Positions 7,234-14,588 of a DNA stretch of 31,714 bases are shown piece after piece. Source of the DNA: an uncultured bacterium (GTDB lineage: Bacteria; Verrucomicrobiota; Lentisphaeria; Victivallales; UBA1829); assembly GCA_900548385.1 (NCBI GenBank), contig URKJ01000047.1, forward strand, positions 1 to 31,714. Reading direction: 5' to 3'. Numbering within the stretch: the stretch's first letter is position 1; every line of letters starts with the position of its first letter. The translations under genes and the position numbers were made by a program. The notes below the pieces were generated by a model, which searched no databases, was not told the origin of the DNA, and was given only the letters and a program-made list of their open reading frames with translations.

Positions 7234-8600
7234 TGCAATTTCCCTTTCAAAGATTCAAAAGCGGATTCCTGATTTTTATACTCAGCGTTTCCAGTCACCC
7301 CGTCCCACTTGCCAGAAAATTTCTTACGGAGTTCATCAATACTGATGTTTTTAGCCAACGATTCTCCAGCAGATTTAAATAAATCCCAGATGGACTCTCC
7401 GGAAAAAAGCCATAAAACACGTTTATGAGGAATCGTTGGTCCGACAATCGCCATTTCATCCAGTGCGGTATCGAATACCTCTCCTATTCCGCTCCAGCCT
7501 GCCACGATATTGCCGACATCATCCGAATTTTCATTATTTCCCTCTTCCGTTATGTAATGATTATCATCGGGAGGCAGACACATATCACCGAATTCCACAG
7601 ATTCATCATTAGACGATGTTTCATTGTCAGTAATATCATCTCCATCTATAGCATTGTCATCACTGGAATTGTTATCATCGGAGGGGTGGCACACAAGATC
7701 GCCGTTTTCCACAGTTTCGCTATCAGAGAGTGTTTCATTGTCAGCAATATCATCTCCGTCTATACTATTTCCAGTTGCGTTCGTTCTTGCATCCATTATC
7801 ATATATCTTATAGTCCAAGCTATTCCATGAGTAGTGTCGAAAGAGTCAGAGTCGTATTGTTCCATATAATTTGTTACTTCATATGTATTTCCTACAAGCC
7901 ATCCTGTTTGGCTTACTACGTCTCCTTTGACTCTGATATTTGTAATTCTTTTACGAATATCCGGATTTAAAATATCTTCATCTCTTATATTTTGTTCATT
8001 TAGACCAGCGGCATTGAAAGTTATTGTTGTTACTCTGGATGAATTATTACGCAGAGCGGCGTATGTAGCTTCTCCTCCTCCAAGAGAATGACCTAGATTT
8101 AGAATTTGAGTACCCTCTGCCTCTGTATTGGCAATCAATCTTCCCAACATGAGATCGGCTATTTTATATTGTTCAGGAGTTCCACCCAAAAATTGCTTCA
8201 CGTCAGCCTTAATGTCTGCAAAGTCTTCTATTTCTGTTCCCCTGAATGCCAATACAATACTTCCATCCTGTTCATTAATTAGAAGAGAGCCTGCCAATCC
8301 ATTATTATCTTTTGAAGCGTATGCTCCATCTTCAAAATGTCCTGTTTGTGGATCATATACCATTGTTTGAGATACTAATCCTATGTATTTATTGTATTCC
8401 GCACGAGTTGCCGGACGATATCCCGGGGGGATCGCCTCTCCTTGATAAGCCGCTTGTGCTAATTGTCCAGCTATTATATATTGATTTTGTTTTTCTTTAG
8501 ATAAATCTTTAAAATCACTTACAGAACCGATATTTATCAGTGCGTATAACCTGGTAGCTATCAATACAAACAATAAAATTAAAATTCTCTTTTTCATCAC
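7230..8600 (-). CDS. Exported class-3 lipase-like alpha/beta hydrolase
   Basis: A 456-residue protein with a hydrophobic signal segment (residues 1-21). Residues about 40-270 are a lipase-3/DUF2974-like hydrolase: IVLAFRGTE (116-123, oxyanion loop), NLGHSLGGGEA (168-178) with nucleophile S172, a likely acid in RVKGDVVS (D227) and a likely catalytic histidine in DTTHGI (H258). Residues about 278-350 are a two-copy acidic repeat (IDGDDIADNET and IDGDDITDNET), possibly a flexible or calcium-binding linker, before a C-terminal region of about 100 residues with no recognisable domain. The DNA over roughly 7800-8600 is visibly richer in A+T than the neighbouring genes, which suggests that the gene was acquired separately. 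It overlaps the TadE gene by four bases. It probably hydrolyses ester bonds outside the cytoplasm; whether it is exported through the Tad machine is inference. Confidence 0.8.
   Translation of the reverse strand: MMKKRILILLFVLIATRLYALINIGSVSDFKDLSKEKQNQYIIAGQLAQAAYQGEAIPPGYRPATRAEYNKYIGLVSQTMVYDPQTGHFEDGAYASKDNNGLAGSLLINEQDGSIVLAFRGTEIEDFADIKADVKQFLGGTPEQYKIADLMLGRLIANTEAEGTQILNLGHSLGGGEATYAALRNNSSRVTTITFNAAGLNEQNIRDEDILNPDIRKRITNIRVKGDVVSQTGWLVGNTYEVTNYMEQYDSDSFDTTHGIAWTIRYMIMDARTNATGNSIDGDDIADNETLSDSETVENGDLVCHPSDDNNSSDDNAIDGDDITDNETSSNDESVEFGDMCLPPDDNHYITEEGNNENSDDVGNIVAGWSGIGEVFDTALDEMAIVGPTIPHKRVLWLFSGESIWDLFKSAGESLAKNISIDELRKKFSGKWDGVTGNAEYKNQESAFESLKGKLQ
7557..7763 (-). repeat. Two-copy acidic repeat inside the lipase-like gene
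   Basis: Codons for residues about 280-311 and 318-348 are a direct repeat with a 38-residue period. The shared core is IDGDD-DNET followed by a Ser/Asp/Glu stretch, a GD pair, a Cys and a DDN ending. The DNA copies are still recognisably similar, so the duplication may be fairly recent. Confidence 0.75.
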
Positions 8601-9523
8601 TGCATCTCGAATAAATTTTTTATATCATCAATAATGGAGTCGCCCACAGGCCAGTTGCGCCAGATTGCGTTGATCACGGTTCCGTAACCGCCACAGAGAT
8701 TAATTTCACCGGCTATGTCTGGATCACCTTTCCGCCGCAGTAACAGCATTTCATTATTGACCGTCGCGGGACGCATTTCCTTGCTGACATATTTTTGGGA
8801 TTCCCTATCATCATCATATATCTCAATATACTCAACTCCGCAGCAGGCGCACTTGATATTGCCTTTATTTCCGACCACCACCTGCGCACGGGTGAACGTG
8901 TATGACTGATTATACAAATCCGGAGCGTTCCTGTTTGGAAAGAGTACACTGGAAACTCCGACGGCTCCTTTGTATACGCCGGAGACATGCGACATTTCCA
9001 AAGGCATATTGCCGGAATACATTTCCAGAAATTCATTGTTGAAAATCTCGCTCAATTTATCTCCGATAAGAGGAATCCGGCTGATAATATCTCCCGTAAG
9101 ACTGTAATTGATTTTCAGGGCGCTGTCCGAGTCCTTGAATTGGGAAAGCCGATGCGCCCATTTCGGCAGCGTCGGACGGGAATTTCTCTCGTTTTTTTCG
9201 GCAATGTCTTTTTCGGCTTCGGAATTTTCATTCCTCCACATCGGTTCGTCCGACATGGTGCTTTCAAGCCTGTTTCTGCTTTCAAAATAAGAGACGGCGC
9301 TTTTATAAAGCTCATGATTGATTTTCCCCTCCGAATCCGTATCGTACCGGTCGTTCTGGAGCCATGCCAGATTGCGGTTCGCCTCCTGCAAATGCAGTCT
9401 GCCCATGGTAATATCGAACGTTAAGAACGTTCCTCCGAAAAGCAGGAGATAAATAGGCAGTACCAGACAGAACTCCAGCATTACCGAACCACATTCTTCT
9501 TTTAAGTATGGCAAAACTTTCAC
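8597..9523 (-). CDS. tadE: TadE-like minor pseudopilin
   Basis: About 308 residues. The N-terminus has the TadE signature: a short positive leader, ECGSVMLEFCLVLPIYLLLF (about 12-31), then a membrane helix, with the class IVb/IVc cleavage site expected after the Gly before SVMLE and a Glu at position 5 of the mature part. The remainder is a large outside domain with a CACC pair (about residue 225), perhaps disulfide-bonded or metal-binding. The gene starts 3 bases past the stop of the TadG-like gene if the ATG is used, but the GAGG ribosome site then lies only one base away; the GTG two codons later (9523) has a 7-base spacing, so I prefer it. It would be trimmed by the prepilin peptidase encoded at 13436 and placed at the tip or base of the pilus. 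Confidence 0.85.
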   Translation of the reverse strand: MKVLPYLKEECGSVMLEFCLVLPIYLLLFGGTFLTFDITMGRLHLQEANRNLAWLQNDRYDTDSEGKINHELYKSAVSYFESRNRLESTMSDEPMWRNENSEAEKDIAEKNERNSRPTLPKWAHRLSQFKDSDSALKINYSLTGDIISRIPLIGDKLSEIFNNEFLEMYSGNMPLEMSHVSGVYKGAVGVSSVLFPNRNAPDLYNQSYTFTRAQVVVGNKGNIKCACCGVEYIEIYDDDRESQKYVSKEMRPATVNNEMLLLRRKGDPDIAGEINLCGGYGTVINAIWRNWPVGDSIIDDIKNLFEMQ

Positions 9524-9532
9524 AAGCATACC

Positions 9533-12500
9533 TCACAGTACTTTTTGATTTAACAAAGTAAAGGGATTCACTTCCGGCATTTCTTTCCCTTCCGGAATTT
9601 TGTTATACAGATTCAAATTGTCCTGTCCTTGAAGACGGAGAATTTGTTGCATCTCTTCCGGGATAAGATTTTTGAAAAGATCTTCCCAAAATGGCTGGTT
9701 GGCCTTCTTCCAACCATTTTTCTGGAATAATATTACGGCATTGACAGGTGTTGCATTGTTTATTGTTGCCTGCTGCCACACCCAGTTTTCACCGTTTCCT
9801 ATTACACTATCATTCGCCTTGTATGGATCGCCCTTTGCTTCTGCTTGAGAATATTCATAGGAAACACCGATAAGACGATTACGCTCATTATAATTTTGTT
9901 CATTCAGTTTCAAGCCCTCTACAGCACTACTGCCGGAACCTTTATCCAAATACAAATCTGCCGCCTGCAACGCATAGCGCAAAGGAAGTAATGTTGCATC
10001 CCAGTCTGTTTCACAAAGGTTCCACATATTTTTAAATTGCTGGCTGTTTGCTCCGCAGGGACAACCGTTCCAGACATGTTTATTGTCTTTACTACTACTG
10101 CCCCACTCTTCCGGTGACATCCAGCCGTTCCCATCCTGTGCTTTGACATAAGGACCGCTCTTGTATGCCAGATTTTCCGCATCACTGGTGGAATCGTATG
10201 TAATCTGATACTGGCGTTCCTGATCAAACGCCCCGTTGCGGCGGCGGTGACGCACTCCTGCACGGGCGGCGGACATGGTCCACATATAATTACCTTCGGG
10301 GATATTGAATGCAGACAGAACCGTTTTTTCTGCATTTTCCTGTGTTTCTGTTCCGGTGGCATAAGAGCCTTTATCCTTTTTCGTATTCCAGAAGTTAAAC
10401 AGTTGCACAAAGGGATTGGTATGCTTCATTGCCGCACCGACAACGATACTTCCCTCTCCGGCGAAGAACCGTTCGTTCAGCACCCACGGTTTGCAGATCG
10501 CCCCCACATAGCGGTTGTCGAAAATCTCCTTGTCATCTCCGTATATCCGGGCATGACCTTGCAAATATCCAGCAGGACACATCTCTCCTGTATCTGGTCG
10601 AAATGGACCATCCAAGAAAATAGCACAACTGTTATATTGATCACGAGGATAAAAATTTTCTTTCTTCAATACTGGCTTTAATGGCATGGCAAATCCTTTA
10701 AAATCAAGAGATTTTTCCATGTAGCCATGTGATTTTTTGATTTTTTCGTCAAAGATGGGAGGAATCATGCCTGCGACAACCCCTGGCAGTAAGCCCTCAG
10801 CGGCATGGCTTGGTGTCCCACAAAAATGTTTTGGGAATTCCCAATGTCCATAACCATTTGATTTTTTCCAATGGCTACGCGACAGAATAGGGTTCCAACG
10901 AGAAGGCTTGCGCCCTTGACGTTCCATATCGCACCATATCTTATTAAACTTAAATTCTTTTAAAACGGTATACGAGTATGCCTTGAATGTGCTTAAGCAA
11001 AACCATTTAGACGATGCCCACTCATAATCAGCATATAATCCGGCAGTATCATTTACCATTGAACACATTCCGAAATACTGATTCTGAGCATTTTTTTCAT
11101 TTCCAACAGATGCTTGAATGTCACCGAATGTAGAGGAAAAATATCCCATTACGCTACTCAAAATATTATCCATGATTTTTGAAATTCTGCCAGTTGAATC
11201 AGATGCTCCTGCCATTAATGAAAAATTTGCCACATGATTACCGCGACTAACAGGGTATCTTAACAGTGTAATCCCTGCTTTGGTTTCGTTTAAATTAGAA
11301 TCTTTATAGACTCGTTGAATACCAAGCATGCCTTCTTCACGCTTGGTAACCGGCTGATTTATGGCATTAGGAGCCAGTCTAACATCAGAATTTACCCAGG
11401 CAGATTGATTTCCATAAAAACTTGGACCGATATCATCATTGTCCGTTTTGTGTCCTAACTGCGGAAGAAAACATGGGGGCATATCTTTTACCGTGCGTTT
11501 GTCATCATAAGATGCCGTTCCTCTGATAAACCATTGATCCAATCCATAAGCGAGAGTTTCGCTTCCAAGCAACACCGGAAAATGCTGAGGTAATTTTTCC
11601 CCAGCATGATTTGCCGACTGCATATTGAGAAACAGCATCTCATCGGCTTCCGTATTGTGCAACGGGGAAAAGAAAGAATTATTTTCATTCTCTGCATTAT
11701 AAGGATTTTCTGCATGGGGAATGTGAATGCTGATATAATAATCTTGCAATACAGATTTTGAATCATAGCGATTATCTTTCAACATGGCTTTCAGGACATT
11801 TTCAGCAGTCATCTTCATGGAGATTTCCATTTGTGTATTGATACGTTCCAATGATTTGTTCAGACGGTGAATATTTTTCTTGTCATAATCAATCAATACT
11901 CCGAGATAATATCCCCAATTTTCAATTCTATCTGCATCTTGTTTTTTATCAATTATTCGCTGTAGAGGTGCCAGTATAAAATTTTTTATTTGGTTATAGG
12001 TAAACAGATAATTGCTTGCAGTAGAATTGGCCATTCCAGAAATGGATAAATGCAAAGGAGTATTCCAACGAATTGTATATCGCGGTTGGTTTATATCAGG
12101 TGCTCCACACCACCATGTCCAACCTTCATGTTCAGGTTTATGATTTCCTGTGCTGCAATATATATCAGCCCCAAACATATCCGCAACTTTGAAGCCGACA
12201 GCTGTTGCAGCAAGCTCTAATAAAGCCCACCAACCGATTTCTTTATCGTAAAAAGCTATTATTTGCCCATCTTCCGCATAGTCCTTTGCATTATTTTTAT
12301 CTTCTTCAAACCTCTTGCAAGTCAGCTTCAGCCAGCGGTAGGTGATATAGTCCATCTGACGGTTGGTCATCTGAACATAGCTCCATGCCATCGCCCGATT
12401 GACAACCGCCATGCGGCTGAGTCCGTCCGCCTGAACGACCGCGGCGGAATAGGCGGCGGCATCGCAGGCATTCTGGAGTTTTATACGCTGATGAATTGTT

Positions 12501-12640
12501 TCCCCCACAGCATAAATGGAAGCACACAAGACAAAAAGAAACAGAAAGATCGCCAGCGTTGACATCACGACAAATCCCCGGCAATCCTTGCGGAGTCCGG
12601 CTATCCGTTCCCAGATATTTGTAAAAAGGTTTTTCAGCAT
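9533..12640 (-). CDS. tadG: Giant TadG-like pseudopilin / Flp-assembly protein
   Basis: A 1035-residue protein, far longer than most TadG proteins. The first 85 residues hold the Tad N-terminal signature: CRGFVVMSTLAIFLFLFVL as the membrane helix, followed by the typical LQNACDAAAYSAA motif (77-89) and a conserved helix to about 105. In contrast with the other pilins here, the residue at the fifth mature position is Ser/Thr rather than Glu. The outside domain (110-1035) has no family I recognise; it has aromatic patches such as HEGWTWWCGAP and YSQAEAKGDPYKAND, and cysteine pairs (CPCG near 880). It probably folds as a surface or adhesive domain at the pilus tip. The middle of the gene is A+T-rich. 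It is separated by one base from the TadE gene before it (TAA A ATG). Confidence 0.85.
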   Translation of the reverse strand: MLKNLFTNIWERIAGLRKDCRGFVVMSTLAIFLFLFVLCASIYAVGETIHQRIKLQNACDAAAYSAAVVQADGLSRMAVVNRAMAWSYVQMTNRQMDYITYRWLKLTCKRFEEDKNNAKDYAEDGQIIAFYDKEIGWWALLELAATAVGFKVADMFGADIYCSTGNHKPEHEGWTWWCGAPDINQPRYTIRWNTPLHLSISGMANSTASNYLFTYNQIKNFILAPLQRIIDKKQDADRIENWGYYLGVLIDYDKKNIHRLNKSLERINTQMEISMKMTAENVLKAMLKDNRYDSKSVLQDYYISIHIPHAENPYNAENENNSFFSPLHNTEADEMLFLNMQSANHAGEKLPQHFPVLLGSETLAYGLDQWFIRGTASYDDKRTVKDMPPCFLPQLGHKTDNDDIGPSFYGNQSAWVNSDVRLAPNAINQPVTKREEGMLGIQRVYKDSNLNETKAGITLLRYPVSRGNHVANFSLMAGASDSTGRISKIMDNILSSVMGYFSSTFGDIQASVGNEKNAQNQYFGMCSMVNDTAGLYADYEWASSKWFCLSTFKAYSYTVLKEFKFNKIWCDMERQGRKPSRWNPILSRSHWKKSNGYGHWEFPKHFCGTPSHAAEGLLPGVVAGMIPPIFDEKIKKSHGYMEKSLDFKGFAMPLKPVLKKENFYPRDQYNSCAIFLDGPFRPDTGEMCPAGYLQGHARIYGDDKEIFDNRYVGAICKPWVLNERFFAGEGSIVVGAAMKHTNPFVQLFNFWNTKKDKGSYATGTETQENAEKTVLSAFNIPEGNYMWTMSAARAGVRHRRRNGAFDQERQYQITYDSTSDAENLAYKSGPYVKAQDGNGWMSPEEWGSSSKDNKHVWNGCPCGANSQQFKNMWNLCETDWDATLLPLRYALQAADLYLDKGSGSSAVEGLKLNEQNYNERNRLIGVSYEYSQAEAKGDPYKANDSVIGNGENWVWQQATINNATPVNAVILFQKNGWKKANQPFWEDLFKNLIPEEMQQILRLQGQDNLNLYNKIPEGKEMPEVNPFTLLNQKVL

Positions 12641-12641
12641 T

Positions 12642-13436
12642 TTATTCCATCATTCCCATCAATATTTTATCCTCTTTCGGCATCAGCGGAAAGGTGTCTG
12701 TTTTATATGGCTTCGCCATGGTACAACTTTCTCTTATGTCGATCATATAATATTCATGAACACGCTGCTCAGTAACGGGATCATCCACCTTAACATAATT
12801 GCCGTGCATTTGAAGATAGGCATGCACTTCGTTTCCTTTGGGCGCAGAAAAACCGCCGATACCAATAATATTCTCCTTATCCTCATTGTTCAGAATGCAG
12901 ACTTGATCGTTTGCTCCGAAAAAGTATGCGATAATTGATCCGCCCAGAGGGATGAAGAGCGGGCATTTGAAATTTACGCTGACCGTTACGGCAGGGAAAT
13001 GTTCCTGCGCCGAAGCGGGGTCTCCCTTTCCGAGATATTCATATTCCCTGATCTCCACCGTGACCTGCTCGCGGACATTGGAGGAAAAAGGAATGGAATA
13101 ACTAAAAAGACTGCCACCGATTTTGAAATTTTTGTCATCCGTCCCGTCCAAAGACCAGCTGATCCATGACAACACAGTGCAGGCTGCGTGGTGAACAACA
13201 CCTCCACGGATATAACTGTCGGTCCGCCAGCTTCCGTCTTCTCGTTTTTCGGCATGGTAATCAGCCGGATTGTAGACCAGCGCCGCTCTTGCTCCGCAGT
13301 ATGCGGCATAGTAGGTCATTTGTTTGGCGGTCCAGACAAAAGTTATCTGAATCAGAAAGAAAACAATCAATACAAATATGGGAAGCACCAGTACGGTTTC
13401 CAGCATGATCGATCCTTTTTCATCCGTATTGATCAT
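12642..13436 (-). CDS. tadE: TadE-like minor pseudopilin (second copy)
   Basis: A 264-residue pseudopilin. The leader MINTDEKG is followed by SIMLETVLVLPIFVLIVFFL: cleavage is expected after the Gly, giving a mature protein with Glu at position 5, as in TadE/Flp. The helix is followed by the usual CGARAALVYNP (about 48-58), which repeats in many TadE proteins. The outside domain includes a strand-rich region (EQVTVEIREYEYLG, AVTVSVNFKCPLFIP) and a tail with HEYYMIDIRES. Ribosome site GGAGAGG lies 5 bases from the ATG. Its start overlaps the stop of the prepilin peptidase gene (TGATG), so translation is probably coupled. This is one of four proteins in the operon with a G-x-x-M-x-E processing motif. 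Confidence 0.88.
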   Translation of the reverse strand: MINTDEKGSIMLETVLVLPIFVLIVFFLIQITFVWTAKQMTYYAAYCGARAALVYNPADYHAEKREDGSWRTDSYIRGGVVHHAACTVLSWISWSLDGTDDKNFKIGGSLFSYSIPFSSNVREQVTVEIREYEYLGKGDPASAQEHFPAVTVSVNFKCPLFIPLGGSIIAYFFGANDQVCILNNEDKENIIGIGGFSAPKGNEVHAYLQMHGNYVKVDDPVTEQRVHEYYMIDIRESCTMAKPYKTDTFPLMPKEDKILMGMME

Positions 13437-13972
13437 CAGGACCTCTCCATAAGATAAATATACAATAATGTCACAACCGTACCGATGGCGATTGCCACAC
13501 CAAACGGTACACGGGTCTTTTCATCTTTCTTTTCCGGAAGATTTTCCGCTCCGGATTTGCGGTCGTAGCGCCAGTCAAAGATTGTGCGCAGGAAATGTTT
13601 CAGTCTTGCGGCATTCACTTTCCCGGCAATCAGCATCATCAGGCCAAGCAGCAGTCCGGCAATGGAGACAAACAGCATTTCGGCACAGCAGTACCGGAAT
13701 CCGGTGAATATGCCGGCGGCAAACATCATTTTCAGATCCCCGCCGCCGGCTCCTTTCATAAGGAAAGGAATAAACAGAAAACCTGCACACACCAATCCCC
13801 CGAGGAGTCCGTCAACGAGTCCCGGTATCCCGCCAAATGCGAACCGCCAGATCAAACCGAGTACCGCCATGCCAATGGTATAAGTATTCGGAAGTAATCT
13901 GTATCTGCAATCCTTCCAGCAGAGAATCACAAGCAACGGAGTTACAACGCAAATGGTTAATACCGGAACCAT
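13436..13972 (-). CDS. cpaA: Prepilin peptidase CpaA/TadV
   Basis: A 178-residue membrane aspartic peptidase that trims Flp-type prepilins. Both catalytic aspartates are visible: D21 in WKDCRYRLLPN (the D-x-x-x-R-x-IPN motif) and D79 in GAGGGDLKMM (the GxGD motif). About five or six hydrophobic helices fill the rest, and the tail RVPFGVAIAIGT (about 155-166) is the usual CpaA ending. It lacks the N-terminal methylase half of PilD, as Tad peptidases do. A charged insertion of about 30 residues (RKSGAENLPEKKDEK) precedes the last helix. AAGGA lies about 7 bases before the ATG. Its substrates would be the two small prepilins just upstream and the TadE proteins downstream. Confidence 0.92.
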   Translation of the reverse strand: MVPVLTICVVTPLLVILCWKDCRYRLLPNTYTIGMAVLGLIWRFAFGGIPGLVDGLLGGLVCAGFLFIPFLMKGAGGGDLKMMFAAGIFTGFRYCCAEMLFVSIAGLLLGLMMLIAGKVNAARLKHFLRTIFDWRYDRKSGAENLPEKKDEKTRVPFGVAIAIGTVVTLLYIYLMERS

Positions 13973-14002
13973 ATTTTTATCCTTGAGGGTTGTTTTTCAT
14001 GA

Positions 14003-14344
14003 TTATTTATTCTGACCGCGGTCGGAGAAGTCTCCGCCGAGTTTATCGCCGGCATCAACTGCAGTAGCGTTTTTTCCTTTAAGCAGCTGCTGTTCCTCAT
14101 TATATTTTTCCCCGACACTCTTAACCTCCTCGACGGTGGTTGAAGTCAATGTATCGTTGGTCTTGCTGAACATGTTCCGGATATTGCCGGAAAACACCAT
14201 GACCAGTCCGACAACCGCGGCTGCGACAAGAAGCGCAATTACAATATATTCCATTGCAACTGCACCGCATTCGTCTCCGAGAATGCGACGGAGGATACGA
14301 CCGCAAAGAGATTTCTTTGCCCTGCTGAATCTTTCGATTTTCAT
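14003..14344 (-). CDS. flp: Flp-type major pilin (long form)
   Basis: A 113-residue prepilin. The basic leader (residues 1-27) ends in DECG, followed by AVAMEYIVIALLVAAAVVG, the classic Flp helix with Glu at mature position 5 and Tyr next to it. Flp pilins usually measure 50-70 residues; this one has an extra hydrophilic tail of about 55 residues (SKTNDTLTSTTVEEVKSVGE onwards), predicted to lie on the filament surface. GGAGAA lies 7 bases from the ATG. It sits between a second small pilin and the peptidase that would process it. It is probably the filament subunit, though the shorter neighbour could equally be the major one. Confidence 0.88.
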   Translation of the reverse strand: MKIERFSRAKKSLCGRILRRILGDECGAVAMEYIVIALLVAAAVVGLVMVFSGNIRNMFSKTNDTLTSTTVEEVKSVGEKYNEEQQLLKGKNATAVDAGDKLGGDFSDRGQNK

Positions 14345-14375
14345 TTTGTTTTCTCCATATTTGTTTATGGTTGTA

Positions 14376-14588
14376 TTATGGGATCGGCAACGATATGCCG
14401 GTCAACACCCTCTGAAAATAGGCGACAAGCGGTTTCCCGATGTTTTCCGTGTATCCCGTTCCCGGTTCAAAAACAGAAAGAGCGGCGGAAAGGAAAACCA
14501 CGGCGACAGAGAGCATCAACACATATTCCAGCATCATGGAGCCGCTCTCCGTGCCGTTTATTCTGTTCTTGCCCGGTTTAGTCCTCAT
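14376..14588 (-). CDS. Second small Flp-like prepilin
   Basis: A 70-residue protein. The leader of about 16 residues ends at a Gly, followed by SMMLEYVLMLSVAVVFLSAAL, with Glu at mature position 5 and Tyr next, as in the Flp gene beside it. The short tail (PGTGYTENIGKPLVAYFQRVL) contains one more amphipathic helix. Its length is that of a normal Flp pilin. The gene starts directly after the stop of the FHA protein gene (the ribosome site GGGAGG is inside the last codons of that gene). It is likely a minor pilin or an alternative main subunit. Confidence 0.8.
   Translation of the reverse strand: MRTKPGKNRINGTESGSMMLEYVLMLSVAVVFLSAALSVFEPGTGYTENIGKPLVAYFQRVLTGISLPIP

Noticed and set aside
10800..12300. 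A+T-rich middle of the TadG-like gene as a separate inserted gene
   Set aside because: The frame stays open throughout without stops or a second start signal, so it is one gene with a compositionally different part.
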